A program made the position numbers and the translations under genes. From positions 112,590,219 through 112,654,218 of the forward strand of contig CM056577.1 of the NCBI GenBank assembly GCA_029721435.1: 64,000 bases of DNA. The letters run 5' to 3'. Under the pieces are notes generated by a model. It was given only the letters and a program-made list of their open reading frames with translations. It did not search any database and was not told the DNA's origin. The stretch is from Gymnothorax reevesii. Taxonomy: Eukaryota; Chordata; Actinopteri; Anguilliformes; Muraenidae. Shown in pieces: positions 1 to 13,500 of the stretch; position 1 is the stretch's first letter; each line of letters opens with the position of its first letter.

Positions 1-681
1 CCAGTCACTGACAGAAACACACATTTTTAGTGAACGTAATTAAATCCAGAAAATGTTGGATTGCAGCCATTCCACGAATTTTGAATTGCACGTTCTGGCT
101 AAATATTTGACTGATTAAAATTTTATTCAACTATATTTATCATTTATACACAAATGGATGGGAAAAATAGAGGCCAGCTTCAAAAATACCGCAATTATCC
201 TTTAAAACTAAAACGGAGGCCCTGTGCTGCTTGACTAAGATTGAATTGTGCAAAATAAAGGCATTTTTCTACCCTCGGTATTATTATACTACAATATAAA
301 CTATTACAACAATGAGTAAGACTACATTTTCCTGAAATAGGCATGAAACTTTTAAAAGTTTAATTGCTAAATTTTGACAAAAATTCAATACATCAGCGAA
401 AATTCAGTGTTGTTATTGACAATTGGAGCTGGGGAAAAGGTATCCTACCATGACTGTGTGTGCATGCGTGCGTTCGTGCCTGTGTGGGTGTACGTGTGTG
501 TGTGTGTTTGTGCGCGTGTGGCAAAATAAGAAAAGCATTCCTGGAAATTATGCAGTACAAAGATCAAGAGTAATCTCACTAAGTAGATTTCCAAAAAATG
601 AAATGAAAAGTCAAATGCTCACTTTCTGACAGATTTAACACACCAACAACAGTGGAACAACGCAAAATCATGCCTGATATA
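1..681. other. bop1 intron 3 sequence, left edge
   Basis: AT-rich DNA without a supportable gene. It contains a (TG)n-rich stretch at about 458-520, which explains the Cys/Val-rich open frame there. The same intron continues at 2284-3369 and 3921-4376, where nothing beyond short shadow frames was recognised. Confidence 0.6.
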
Positions 682-2281
<1,600 letters not shown>

Positions 2282-3371
2282 TACTCCACGTACTCGGCAG
2301 TAACTTTGAGTAACGAGCTGTGAAAAAAGCCCACACTGCATCCAATTCTTCGCAAATTCTCTCAACAAAACCTTTTGCTTTCAAAAGGTGCCACAAAGTC
2401 AGTGACGGCTGGAATGAAGGCAACAGAATTCTGAGCATCTGAACTCAACCAGAGCAGAGGAAACTGTTCCGAAGGCCTGTTCCTCAAGCAGCCAAACACA
2501 ACCAAACGCTGCCTGTCCAAATCAATTCAGCATCAAGGTTACAGAGGTATTAGGCCCATTCATGTGAGATATGCTAAAAAATCAAATAATTTGCTTGCAG
2601 TTTCTGACTGGGTGCAAACTTGAGAACCACTCAGGCTTGTAAAAACACAACAGGCTTTGAAACCATCCTGAAAGGATGCAGAAATCAACAGTCAGTCTTG
2701 GAAAAGTTGTAAATATAATATCATGCACTCTGCTTTAGAGTCATGGACCAGAACAAGCAGTGAAGCCAAAGTAAAAATCATTATCAAGTCTTCATTGCAG
2801 AAATTCAGCTTCTACACTCAGACAGGGTGTACTAGTTTACAGTGGTTAAGCTGAAATCCTCCCGCATTAAATAGCCAATCCATCTTGAGCTTTTCGCGTG
2901 CAGAAATTATATATAATTACAACCACAATGTCCCTTCTATTAATCAGGCTCTGAGATTTGAAAATTACATTGGGGGCAAAAAAACCTCATCTTGAAGGCC
3001 TAAATATAAAACCGTTTAAAAAAATGTCATGCATTCTTTATTACTTTCATTATTATGCATGCGGCGTTTCAGAGGTACCGAATGGTTTATTTTTTCATTT
3101 ACTGCAACTCGGGCTATAGTTGGCCGCACAGGCTGTACTCTGGCAGCAGTGCGCCGCAGGGAAAAATGACACTGCCCACCTGCAGAACAGCTCGGCAAGC
3201 AATTCTTGGATCAATAATCTATAGGTCATCTCTAAAATAATCCATCATGTGCATGAACCACTCAACAACAGAGGACATTTTACAGGACCACACAAATGCA
3301 TCCCAATAGACTGCTGTAGGTTTTTTCCACACTTACTGCAACTTCGGCAACAATTTATTTGGGATGACATA

Positions 3372-3918
3372 CAGTGCTTAACAAATTTAGTAGACCACCA
3401 CCCAAAGTGAGGTTTATGTCGCAGCTGCCTAAATTAACAGTATTGGTAATAACCAAAATAATGTTTACAATCCACCAGTATGCGCAAGCTATTTAACTGA
3501 AATGATCTTTTAAATGCTAAAATATTATTGTTAGTATCCATGAATTTTCACTGTTTTTTTTACTGAAAAAAAAAACAGAATTTACTGTTTTTCAAAAAAG
3601 TAGAAAGAACAAGTTAGGCGAATTGTTATCTTTTGATACAGATGCCAAATAACAGTTATTTACCTGCATTCCTGAACATAAAAATTAGCTTAAGTGGTTA
3701 AATGCAAGGATGCCAGCTGTTCTCAAGACCAAAGCAGGAAATATAAAATATTATGTTTTTTTTGGTTTTTATGTGTGAATCAGGCCTATTTAGATGTTTC
3801 AGGTTGTTATTTGCCAAAAAAATACCAATATAAGTTTTAAACAAGTTTTAGACAAATTTCTTAAATAAGTGTTTTCTCATTTTAATGACAGGTGGTCTAA
3901 TAAATTTGTTAAGCACTG
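3372..3918. mobile_element. Tc1/mariner-type MITE, 547 bp, copy 1
   Basis: TA-flanked with inverted ends: CAGTGCTTAACAAATTTAGT on the left and the complement CAGTGCTTAACAAATTTATT on the right. No coding capacity. The same family occurs, flipped, at 47139-47660. Confidence 0.85.
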
Positions 3919-4376
3919 TAGATTTGTGAGAGTTTTGATCAGGGTTGGAATGAATGTTCATAATTAGGACAGAATGAAGCTCAACGGATTAATCTACCCC
4001 AAACTGGAGTGGATTCTGGATACTTATTCCACCAATGGAAACATTTTACATATGGTCAACAGAATGGCTTTAAACACCATCAATCATTCCTGTAATATCT
4101 CTATAAACAATGTTAAGGTTCTCCCCCAATCACCATGACTGTTTCTCTTCCAGACAGATGTGGCCAAATCTGGTTTATGCACCGGAGACAGTTCAGCACA
4201 TGCTCAACTGCAAACATCTTTGCAACCTGACTGCCAGGATCCAATGAGACGGCAGTTCGATGAGTGATGGGATTTGGACTCCATTGGCACCACTTTTCCC
4301 AGTGATCTACACCCTACCAGGCTTATCACACACTGTAAACCACAGCCGGACCTTAATGAAGACGCCATGGGCTTAC

Positions 4377-4541
4377 CTCCTCGTCCGAGGTGTCCTGCTC
4401 ATACTCGTCCTCAAGCTGTGGTACAGGCTTCAGAACTTCGCCGTCCTCCTCCGACTGTCCACTCTGCCCTTCTCCATCTCCAGATGCTCTCATGGTTTGC
4501 TTCCCAACCTTCTCCTTCTGATCTGCTTTTTGCTTCGTTCC
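4377..4541 (-). CDS. bop1: bop1 exon 3, lying 23.5 kb from exon 2
   Basis: 55 codons in phase 0, [15 protein letters not shown] through [15 protein letters not shown] to [12 protein letters not shown], between acceptor ccccacag and donor gtaagc. The end aligns with human DEYAEDSSDEE just before DIRNTVGNVP. The phase fits exon 2 exactly. Two plus-strand open frames over it are shadows. Confidence 0.9.
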
Positions 4542-7500
4542 CTGTGGGGGCAGCAGAGTTCACAAGCTTTTGTTTCCTTCTTTATTAAGTAGCTAATCTG
4601 GTATCAACCGACATGGACAATGTCAAAGCATTTGGAAAGCCGCAACACCCCAAAAAACCTTGATGCACAACTAACAAATCCACTCTTTTATTTCATGAAA
4701 GCACTTCCCTGTCAGTGGTTTATACAGACTGTAAAGCGCAACTCAGCACACAATGAATACATTTAAGCTCAAGGAACAAATGGCTGCAGACAGACGGTAT
4801 TAACGGAGGATAATTATACATGTGGCTTCAGCAATCGAAACTACTGACAGTGAAAAGGGAGGAAAACCTTCAAGGGCTTTGGGCAGATGAGCAACCTGCG
4901 ATGATTTACATCTGCGAGGAGAAACGGTATCTTTTAGAGTCGAAAAGAAAGCAAACACTTCGTCCCCGAAGTCTAGTTAAACTTGACATTGTGTAGGCTC
5001 CTTTCCGAAATTTCCAAAAGTGCGGAGACCCATCCTGCAGAGAAAGGCCTGCTATTCCCGATCCAAAACGAACAAACAATGGTGAGAACCTGGAGAAGGA
5101 AATGTGGATGCTGGCAGCCATTTTCTTACATTGTCTGTGGTGCGGGGGACATATCCACTCCCCGCCAAACATCACTGCAGTGGGCAGGTGAAACCCTTGG
5201 TGGTTGTGGCGAATGAGCGAGACCACCGAATGAAGAGCTACAGCTCAGTGTAGCAGGACACTAACAGGATCAATCTGTTCACTATAAAATTTGAGAAAAA
5301 TGTTGAGCAGGCTCTCTGGAGGTAAGGGGGGGGGCGGGGGGGTGAAAAGCAGATGAACTACCCAGATGATGTGCATCCAGCCAAAGAAACCGAGTGCTTA
5401 CAGAGTGACTAGTGATCGAAAACCAGCCCCTGCTGGACCTCCACTGGGGTCTGGCTCCCTGCCTGCCTGACCACAACCGCCAGGGAAATGAAGTGAGAGG
5501 CTCAAGGAGGGCTCACTAGATCAAGCCTCGCTTGGCTGAAAAATGTAACTACAAAAAAAATAAATAAATAAATAAAAAATGAAAAAAACTCAGACAAACA
5601 AGTGGAGAGCCGCTTTTAAAAATAAATATAAAAATCATTTTCAAACCTCGGCCCGGTTAAGACGGCAAAGTCTATAGCTTACTGCAGTCCTGCATACGGT
5701 GCCGTTTAAAAGGGTTAAAAACGTTTGATTCAAATGAGGATCTTCTTAAACCCCAGTGTGTGCGCTCGCATACTCGCACTGAGTGACACACGCTCACAGG
5801 TGCACGCTCCAGCCAAAAAATGAATATGAATCCTCCACCGCAGCGGCAGATCGAGATCCGCTCAGAGGAGGCCGAACAAGGCCCCAGGTCACCTGTGAGC
5901 TTGTGCTGCTTCGCCACTTCAGCCGAATTACCAGCTGAACCGTGATTGGACCTGTGGAGCATCGTTAATGAGGATTTTTACATGGACCAGCTCTATCCCA
6001 GCCGTGCACAGCATTCAAGTTAAACTAGCAGCAGCGACCCCCTGCCTCCCAGAGGTGGAGGCCTGACTGCGCCAGCAGTGGATGTGGGCTAGACACGTCT
6101 GCGAGGTAAACTTCCTGCGTGGGCGCGCGAGCGTGCGCGAGGAGTTTTAGCCATCCTGAAAAGCTGAACCCCCAACCCCAACGCACCCCTCCCGCCCACG
6201 CGCACGGCAACCCAGCCGGCGCTCGGCTAGCGGATCACAGCACAGCCGGTGAGCGAGTCGCTCCCGCCGGGACTGTAAACTCCACCACCAGCCGCATTAA
6301 CTTCTGCCCGGAGCGTAACAGGCCCTGATGCTTCATTCAGGAGAGCTCGGGAATTTCACATAAAAAAAACAAGGGGACTGTAAGGATTAGAAAGAAGGCT
6401 GGAATGGAACAATGTGTCCCACTGAAACAGTCCGATTCCAGACAAAGACTTCAAGGTTACGAATTAGTTCCAGAATTTTTCGATGCCGTAAACATGTCAC
6501 TTTGCCAAACTTCACTTAACCCTTTCGCGACATCGCTTGAGCAAAATATACAGCATTACACACTGGGGTCTGGTGTGCCGGGACAGGTTTTTTTATGACT
6601 AACTGAATGATAGATCAATTAAATACAATGCGCAGTCAAGAGGAAAGGTGCTGTTTGATCGAGGAGGAAGTGAACTGGAAATCTCCGTGTTTCACATGAC
6701 GCAAAGTGGGATCATTAGAGTAAGGAAGTGCACCTCATTCGCAGAAAAAAAATAAAGGATCAGAAATGGGTTCCACAGTCAAAGGCTGCATGTCATAAAA
6801 TTATATATATATTCTAATGATTGCATTACACGTACATCACAATGATACTCCACAGTATACTTATGTGCTAAATGAATACGGAACAGACAATCATTTTTTA
6901 TGAATTTATGACATGTTTTGTTTAAGAATACAATGAACGAACGTCTCTTGGCTGCTTGCATGACAGGCGAACGCGGCCCCAGCTCAAGACATCATTTACG
7001 CAGCTGGTAAATATAGAAGCAGCCTTGAGCAGACCCAAGACCGCTTCATCAGCCCGAAAGTGAGCAAACGAGCCCGGAAGCAGCCTGACTGCCATCTTCA
7101 TCTCCCTGCCAGCGGTGACAGAAGCCTGATCCCAGGTCGCAGCGCGTGGTTGTCTGTTCGCCTGTCTGTCTGGAGCGAAGTCTCGTTTACCCCATCCTGT
7201 CCGACTCGTCGGCCCCGCACCACTTGCTCCCAGCCATCTCCAAGCAGGCTGCCAGAACGGTAATTACCATTCGGGGGAGGGAATCCAGGCCTAATAGCTG
7301 CACACAGAGGACTTAAATCTGTCAGGCATGCTCACCGCTCCCATTTAGCAAAATGAAACCCAACACTTCCTGACAATCAGCAGGATTCCTGCTGGATTCG
7401 TCATGGCTTGTTTTTTTTTCTTAAAGCTCTTCTAATATGCCATTTTGACTGTTAGCTCTGGGTTCCGCAGCAGTCTCCTCAGCAGAGGTCTTTAACACCC

Positions 7501-10500
7501 ATATGACTATGGTCCAAAATTCTGCATCTGTCCATCTGACTGCACAAAAGGATTTCCTAGTTGAACCCTAAATGATTTTTAATTGAAAGATATCCGAGCG
7601 AAACTGCTCTGAAACGATCTGATCCCAGCTAAACATGTCATTCGGCAGATAATTTACAGGACACTCACCTTGTCCACCAAAATCTGGGAGTATTTTAAGG
7701 TCAACATTTCAAAATGAGTTATTGAAAAATGATTCATGTTACACAGATTAACCCTTTCACCCCTACCAGTGCCCAGTTCTCACTGCCATTTCTCCACATG
7801 GCTTTTGTTGACATTCTAACTACAAACTCCAACTCCAATGAAGTTGGGACATGGTGTAAAATATGAATTAACAGAATACAACGATTTACAAATCATATAA
7901 ACCCATATTTTATGGACAATAGAGCATAGACTACAAATCAGATGTTAAAAGTGAGACATTCTACCATTTCATTAAAAATATTACCACATTTAGAATTTGA
8001 TGGTGGCAACACATCTCAAAAAGTTGGGACAATGGCAACAAAAGTAAGTAAAAGGTACTTATAAAAAAAAACAGCTGGATAAGCATTTTGCAACTAATTA
8101 GGTTAATTGGCAACAGGTCAGTAACATGACTGGGTATATAAAGACCATTTTAGAGAGGCAGAGTCTCTCAGAGGTAAAGATGGGCAGATGTTCACAAATC
8201 TGTGAAAAACTGCTCCTAAAAATTGTGAAAAAATTTCAGAAAAATGCTATTCAATGTAAAATTGCAAAGACTTTGAATATCCCACCATCTACAGTACATA
8301 ATATCATCAAAAGATTCAGAAAATCTGGACAAATCTCTGTGTGCAAGGGACAAGGCCAAAGGTCAATATTGGATGCTTATGATCTTCAGGCCCTCAGATG
8401 GCACTGCATTACAAGGAGGCATGACTCTGCACTGGAATACACTGCATGGGCTCAGGAACACTTCCAAAAATCATTGTGTGTGAACACAGTTTGCAGTGCA
8501 ATCTACAAATGCAAGCTAAAGCTCTATCATACAAAGAAGCCATATATGAACACAATCCAGAAATGCTGCTGTCTTCTCTGGGCCAAAGTGAATTTAGAAC
8601 GGACTGAGGCAAAATGGAAAACTGTTCGGTGGTCAGATGAATCAAAATTTGAAATTTTTATGGAAACCACAGAAGCCGTGTCATGTAGTCTAAAGAGGAG
8701 AGGGACCATGCAGCTTGTTATCAGTGCTGAAAGCCTGCATCTCTGATGGTATGGGATTGCATTAGTGCCTTAGGCATGGGTAGCTTACACATCTGGAAAG
8801 GCACTATCAATGCTGAAAAGTATATTGAGGCTTTACAACAATGTCTCTTTCATGGAAGGCACCGCATATTTCAGCAAGACAATGCAACCCACATACTGCA
8901 TCCATCGCAACAGCATGGCTTCACTGAAGAAGATTCCGGGTGCTAAAACGGCCTGCCTGCAGTCCTGACTTTTCACCAATAGAAAACATTTGGCGCATGA
9001 TAAAATGGAAAATCCAGCAAAGAAGACCCAGGACTGTTGAGCAGCTAGAATCCTTCATCAGACAAAAGTGGGACAACATCCCTCTCCCAAAACTCCCGCA
9101 ACTGGTCTCCTCACTTCCCACATATTCACAGACTGTTAAAAAAGAGGGGATGTTAAACAATGATAAACGCAGCCCTGTCCCAACTTTTTTGAGATGTGTT
9201 GCCACTTTAGAATTCAAAATGAGCTAATATTTTTCATGAAATGGTAAAATGTCTCACTTTCAACATCTGATACGTTTTCTGCTCCATTGTAAATAAAATG
9301 TGGGTTTATGAGACTTGCAAATCATTGTATTCTGTTTTTATTCACATTTTACACAACGTCCCAACTTCATTGGAATTGGGGTTGGGGTTTGTAAATTTTT
9401 GGATGCCTATTCTTATTCCTGCTTGTTAAAAGAAACATAAAAAAAAGAGAGTGCCATTTGGCACTACTGGGAGTTAAAGGGTTAATAAAAACATCAACAT
9501 TCAGGTCAATAAATATTTGAATGTCAAAAAGTAAGCGTTCTTTCAGCTGTCTGCCGCTGAACATTGCAGCTGAAAAAGTAAGCGTTCTTTCAGCTGTCTG
9601 CCGCTGAACATTGCAGCTGAAAAAGTAAGCGTTCTTTCAGCTGTCTGCCACTGAACACTGCAGCTGAAAAAGTAAGCGTTCTTTCAGCTGTCTGCCACTG
9701 AACATTGCAGCTGAAAAAGTAAGCGTTCTTTCAGCTGTCTGCCACTGAACATCGCAGCAGAAAAAGTAAGCGTTCTTTCAGCTGTCTGCCACTGAACATT
9801 GCAGCTGAAAAAGTAAGCGTTCTTTCAGCTGTCTGCCGCTGAACACTGCAGCTGAAAAAGTAAGCGTTCTTTCAGCTGTCTGCCACTGAACACTGCAGCT
9901 GAAAAAGTAAGCGTTCTTTCAGCTGTCTGCCACTGAACACTGCAGCTGAAAAAGTAAGCGTTCTTTCAGCTGTCTGCTGCTGAACATCGCAGCTGAAAAA
10001 GTAAGTGTTCTTTCAGCTCAATTTATGGAGTATAACAAAAGAACCAAATTGCAAATTTCAATCATTTATTTCAATCATTTTACCACCAAGGAAAACTAAC
10101 AACCAAAAAATACCCTTCCCCCAGTACATCACAAATATAGCAGTCACTATCCTTCTAACGCTTTCATAGGACAATATGATGCGGAACAATATGATGCAGA
10201 ACAATTAATCCAGAACAATTATCCAGAAAAACATGATTTAGAACAATGATCTGGAACAACGTGATCCAAAACAATGATGAGGGACAACATGATGCAGAAT
10301 AACATGATCCAGAACTATATGATCATTTCAGTCATCCTCAGTAGAGCTCTCTAGGCTGACAGGCCTCTTGTTGAGATATGAATTAAAGACTGAAAAAATG
10401 AGCACAAACACTGATTTTCTAAGTCCAAAATGCAGAATGTGTCAAAAACCGGGACGAAAATTTTTCAAAATTTTTGCAGGGGATCATCAGACCATCATAA

Positions 10501-13500
10501 GAAAGGCTCACAACAAATTAGACAAAAAGTTATCTGACAGTTTGAGATATTAATGAAAGACAGAAAAAATAAGCAAAGACACTGATTTTCTAAGTCCAAA
10601 ATGCTGAATTTCTCAAAAATCAGGATGTAGAATTTTCTCATTTTCACAGTGAATATTCAGAATATCATAAAGACGGCTCATGAATAACTTAAAAATATAA
10701 AAACATGCCAGCCTATTTCAATTGGACTGAAAACCAGCAAGGTATGCACTGGAAGTCGAGGCAAATATTTGTAGTCAAAAAAAGAGAAAATTAAGGGCCA
10801 TGAGGATCTGACCTACCTGAACTGATGCCTTCAGTGACATTAGAGTACATGCAGATGTCCAAGTAAGTAAATCATAGCCTCAAGCAGGAGCCAGACAACT
10901 TCAGAAAGTTTGGGCCAAAAATCCCTCAACATGAAAGTTGCCATTATGACAAGCTACTGACATCAAAAGAATGACGAGGTGGCCATTCATGACATAAACA
11001 ACACAGTCAATTGTATAGGACTCAAATTTTTGCTGTAAACAAATTATGTAAACAGTCATTCATTCAACCACCATTTTAAGCACTTTGATACTACTACTCC
11101 AATTCTGAAACAATTAACACTTGACAACACTTAGAGTTAACAGTTTATACTGTTGATGTCATTTTGAATTTCTATGTTTACATCTGTGTGTCTGCTGTTA
11201 TTGTTTTGAAAGTATTGTTGTGCATAATAATACGTGGACACAATTGCGCCTCACTTTTTATACATTGGGATATTATGTATTTATCAGGAAATCTAACATT
11301 AGCTCGTTATATTATAGCAAAGACAAACTATTGAATTTAATGGAATTGACAGAATTTGGCATGTCATATATAATGCACGTTTGAAAAGTCCATTCACCCT
11401 TGACTACATTCAAAACAGTAGAGCAGCATTATTTAATATTATAACATAAGTTGAGTTGCTTTCTGAAAATGTACAATGTGCTGACTACAAGAGTCCAAAA
11501 AGTGGGCAAAGTTGACCTTTTATCATTGTGTAAAATTACCATCTGAGTCTCTTGCATTAATAAATCATTTGGGCACTAAAGACACCAGTTGGTCAAGCAC
11601 AGCAAACAGAATTTTTCCATTATGCATCATCAGCCGAACAATTGTTTGGGGATATTATTGCTTCATGATGGGCTAAAAAATGCAGATAGATCAGGAGTGC
11701 AGGCATGTCAATAAAGTAATTTCTCTCTGCTTAGACAGCCATACAGCTATTTTCTTAAAATCTGTACAGAATATGGCTTGGTGTCATCTTGCAAGAAAAT
11801 TCAGAGATGTCCCTGAACAGATGACATCAAAATGGCAGCATGTGTTGCTCCAAGATTCAAACATGTCTTCCAGCATTATTGGTGCCTTCGCAAGTGTCCA
11901 AGTCACCCATGCCATGTGCACTGACACACCCCCGTACCAGCGCAGGCAACGGATCTTGGACGGCATGCTGAGAGCAGCTTGGACTGTCCATGTCATTTTT
12001 GGTCTGCGAACCAAGAGAACACGGTTTTTCAAAAAAAAACACTTCAAATGCTGACTCGTCTGACGACAAAGCACACCGTCAACAAGCTACTGTCCATCTC
12101 AGAAGATACCAAGCCCAGAAAAGATGGCGTACGCTTTTGGATCATTGTTGATGTATGGCTTCAGCTCTGCACAGTATTTTTGAATGCAGCGGAGAATGGC
12201 GTTGACAGATAGAGGCTTATAGTAATTTTTACTCACACATTTCGGAGCCCATGCTGTGATGTAGTTACATGATGATTCTTTTTTTTGGCATCTCTAATCC
12301 CATCCAAATATGTAATGTCTAATCAGCAAATTATATACTAGCATGCAGGACTCATACTGCCATCTTGGGAGAGTGGAGGCAGTTTGTAGTTTCCCTCCAA
12401 AACTTGCGCTTGTCATGAGAATTAAGAGGTCTTCGTTTGAATATAACAACATTACTTTGTACCTCCAACAGTTTGCAATTTTATTATGACCTTCCACAAC
12501 AGACGAGGGCAAAAAGCTATAAAGCTTGACATGGAGGAAGTTAGAAGTGAGCACAATCATGAAACATGCAGTCATCCATGCCAAAGAAGTCTACCATGGC
12601 TTTATTTAGCTTAAAATTTTTGCTAATGCCTTTGTGAAAAGAGAAGACATACCAGGTACACATCAGTTGCAAGTATTTGTTGTCAAACTCATGGGAATTA
12701 ATGGTAGCTAGATATCCACTACAACTGGGCTGTTCAACAGGGGCCGGTGTGGGTGCAGGCTTACCTCCCACCGAGCACTTACTCACCTGATACTACTAAT
12801 CAATCTCTTTAGCCAAGACTCCTGGGGTTGATTAGTGGTGTCAGGTGTGTAAATGCTGGGTTGGAATGAAACCCTGCACCCACACCGGCCCTTGCAGGAT
12901 AATGTTGAATAGCCCTGCACTACAAGCATTCCTTAATGTGATTGAACGCACTATTGAGCCCATTACTAGCAAGAAAAAAAATAAAAGGAATTCAAATGGG
13001 AACTTCATTTAGGGCTCAACTTAAACCCTGATGGCAACAATAATGAATCTTTGATTCCAGCATTTTGCTCAAACTTCTTACCAGTCCGCTCTTCGTCACA
13101 ATCGTTTTGCTGAGTAAACCTCCACGAGTATATTAGCTCTGATATATATATATATTTTTTTTTTTTTCTTTCTTTCTTTCTGGAAGAATACCACATTTCA
13201 GTCGTGTATACCCCAGTATCACACAGGAATCATTTTCTTATTGTGGAAGCAAAAGCCACCTGTGACGACATAAACCCTGAGTTTGAGGGACTGCAATGCT
13301 GAGGTCACCAGGAAGTGACATTTCTGTGGTGTGTAGTCACTTTGTACAAGCAGCATAGCGTATCATAATATGCAGGGCATCTGCACCTCCAACAAACAGC
13401 GGTCTGTGCAATTTCAAGCTTACAAGTAAACCTCACCACTAGGGGGAGGCTGCATTTAAAAACTTTCTGATGTAGAAGCAGTACATCAAATACAAGCGGT

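Larger units (their letters stand above)
7752..9481. mobile_element. TTAA-flanked piggyBac-type MITE, split by a Tc1 copy
   Basis: TTAA at 7748-7751 and 9482-9485 bound CCCTTTCACCCC on the left and a right end that is the complement of CCCTTTAACTCCC. Inner complementary blocks (CAGTGCC and AGTAGTGCC) extend the match. Without the Tc1 insert at 7823-9391 the MITE is only about 160 bp. TTAA with CCC ends is the piggyBac pattern. Confidence 0.65.

Noticed and set aside
4260..4592. Two overlapping plus-strand open frames of more than 100 codons
   Set aside because: They are antisense to bop1 exon 3 and show no family resemblance.
4906..5226. 106-codon minus-strand open frame
   Set aside because: It lies in the CpG-rich block, with no recognisable domain and no splice or promoter context. 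Long frames are expected in GC-rich DNA.
9531..10018. CRISPR-like array
   Set aside because: Units are contiguous with no variable spacers, and the genome is a vertebrate's.
11680..12212. Plus-strand open frames of 124 and 77 codons
   Set aside because: They are the antisense of a decayed minus-strand Tc1 transposase.
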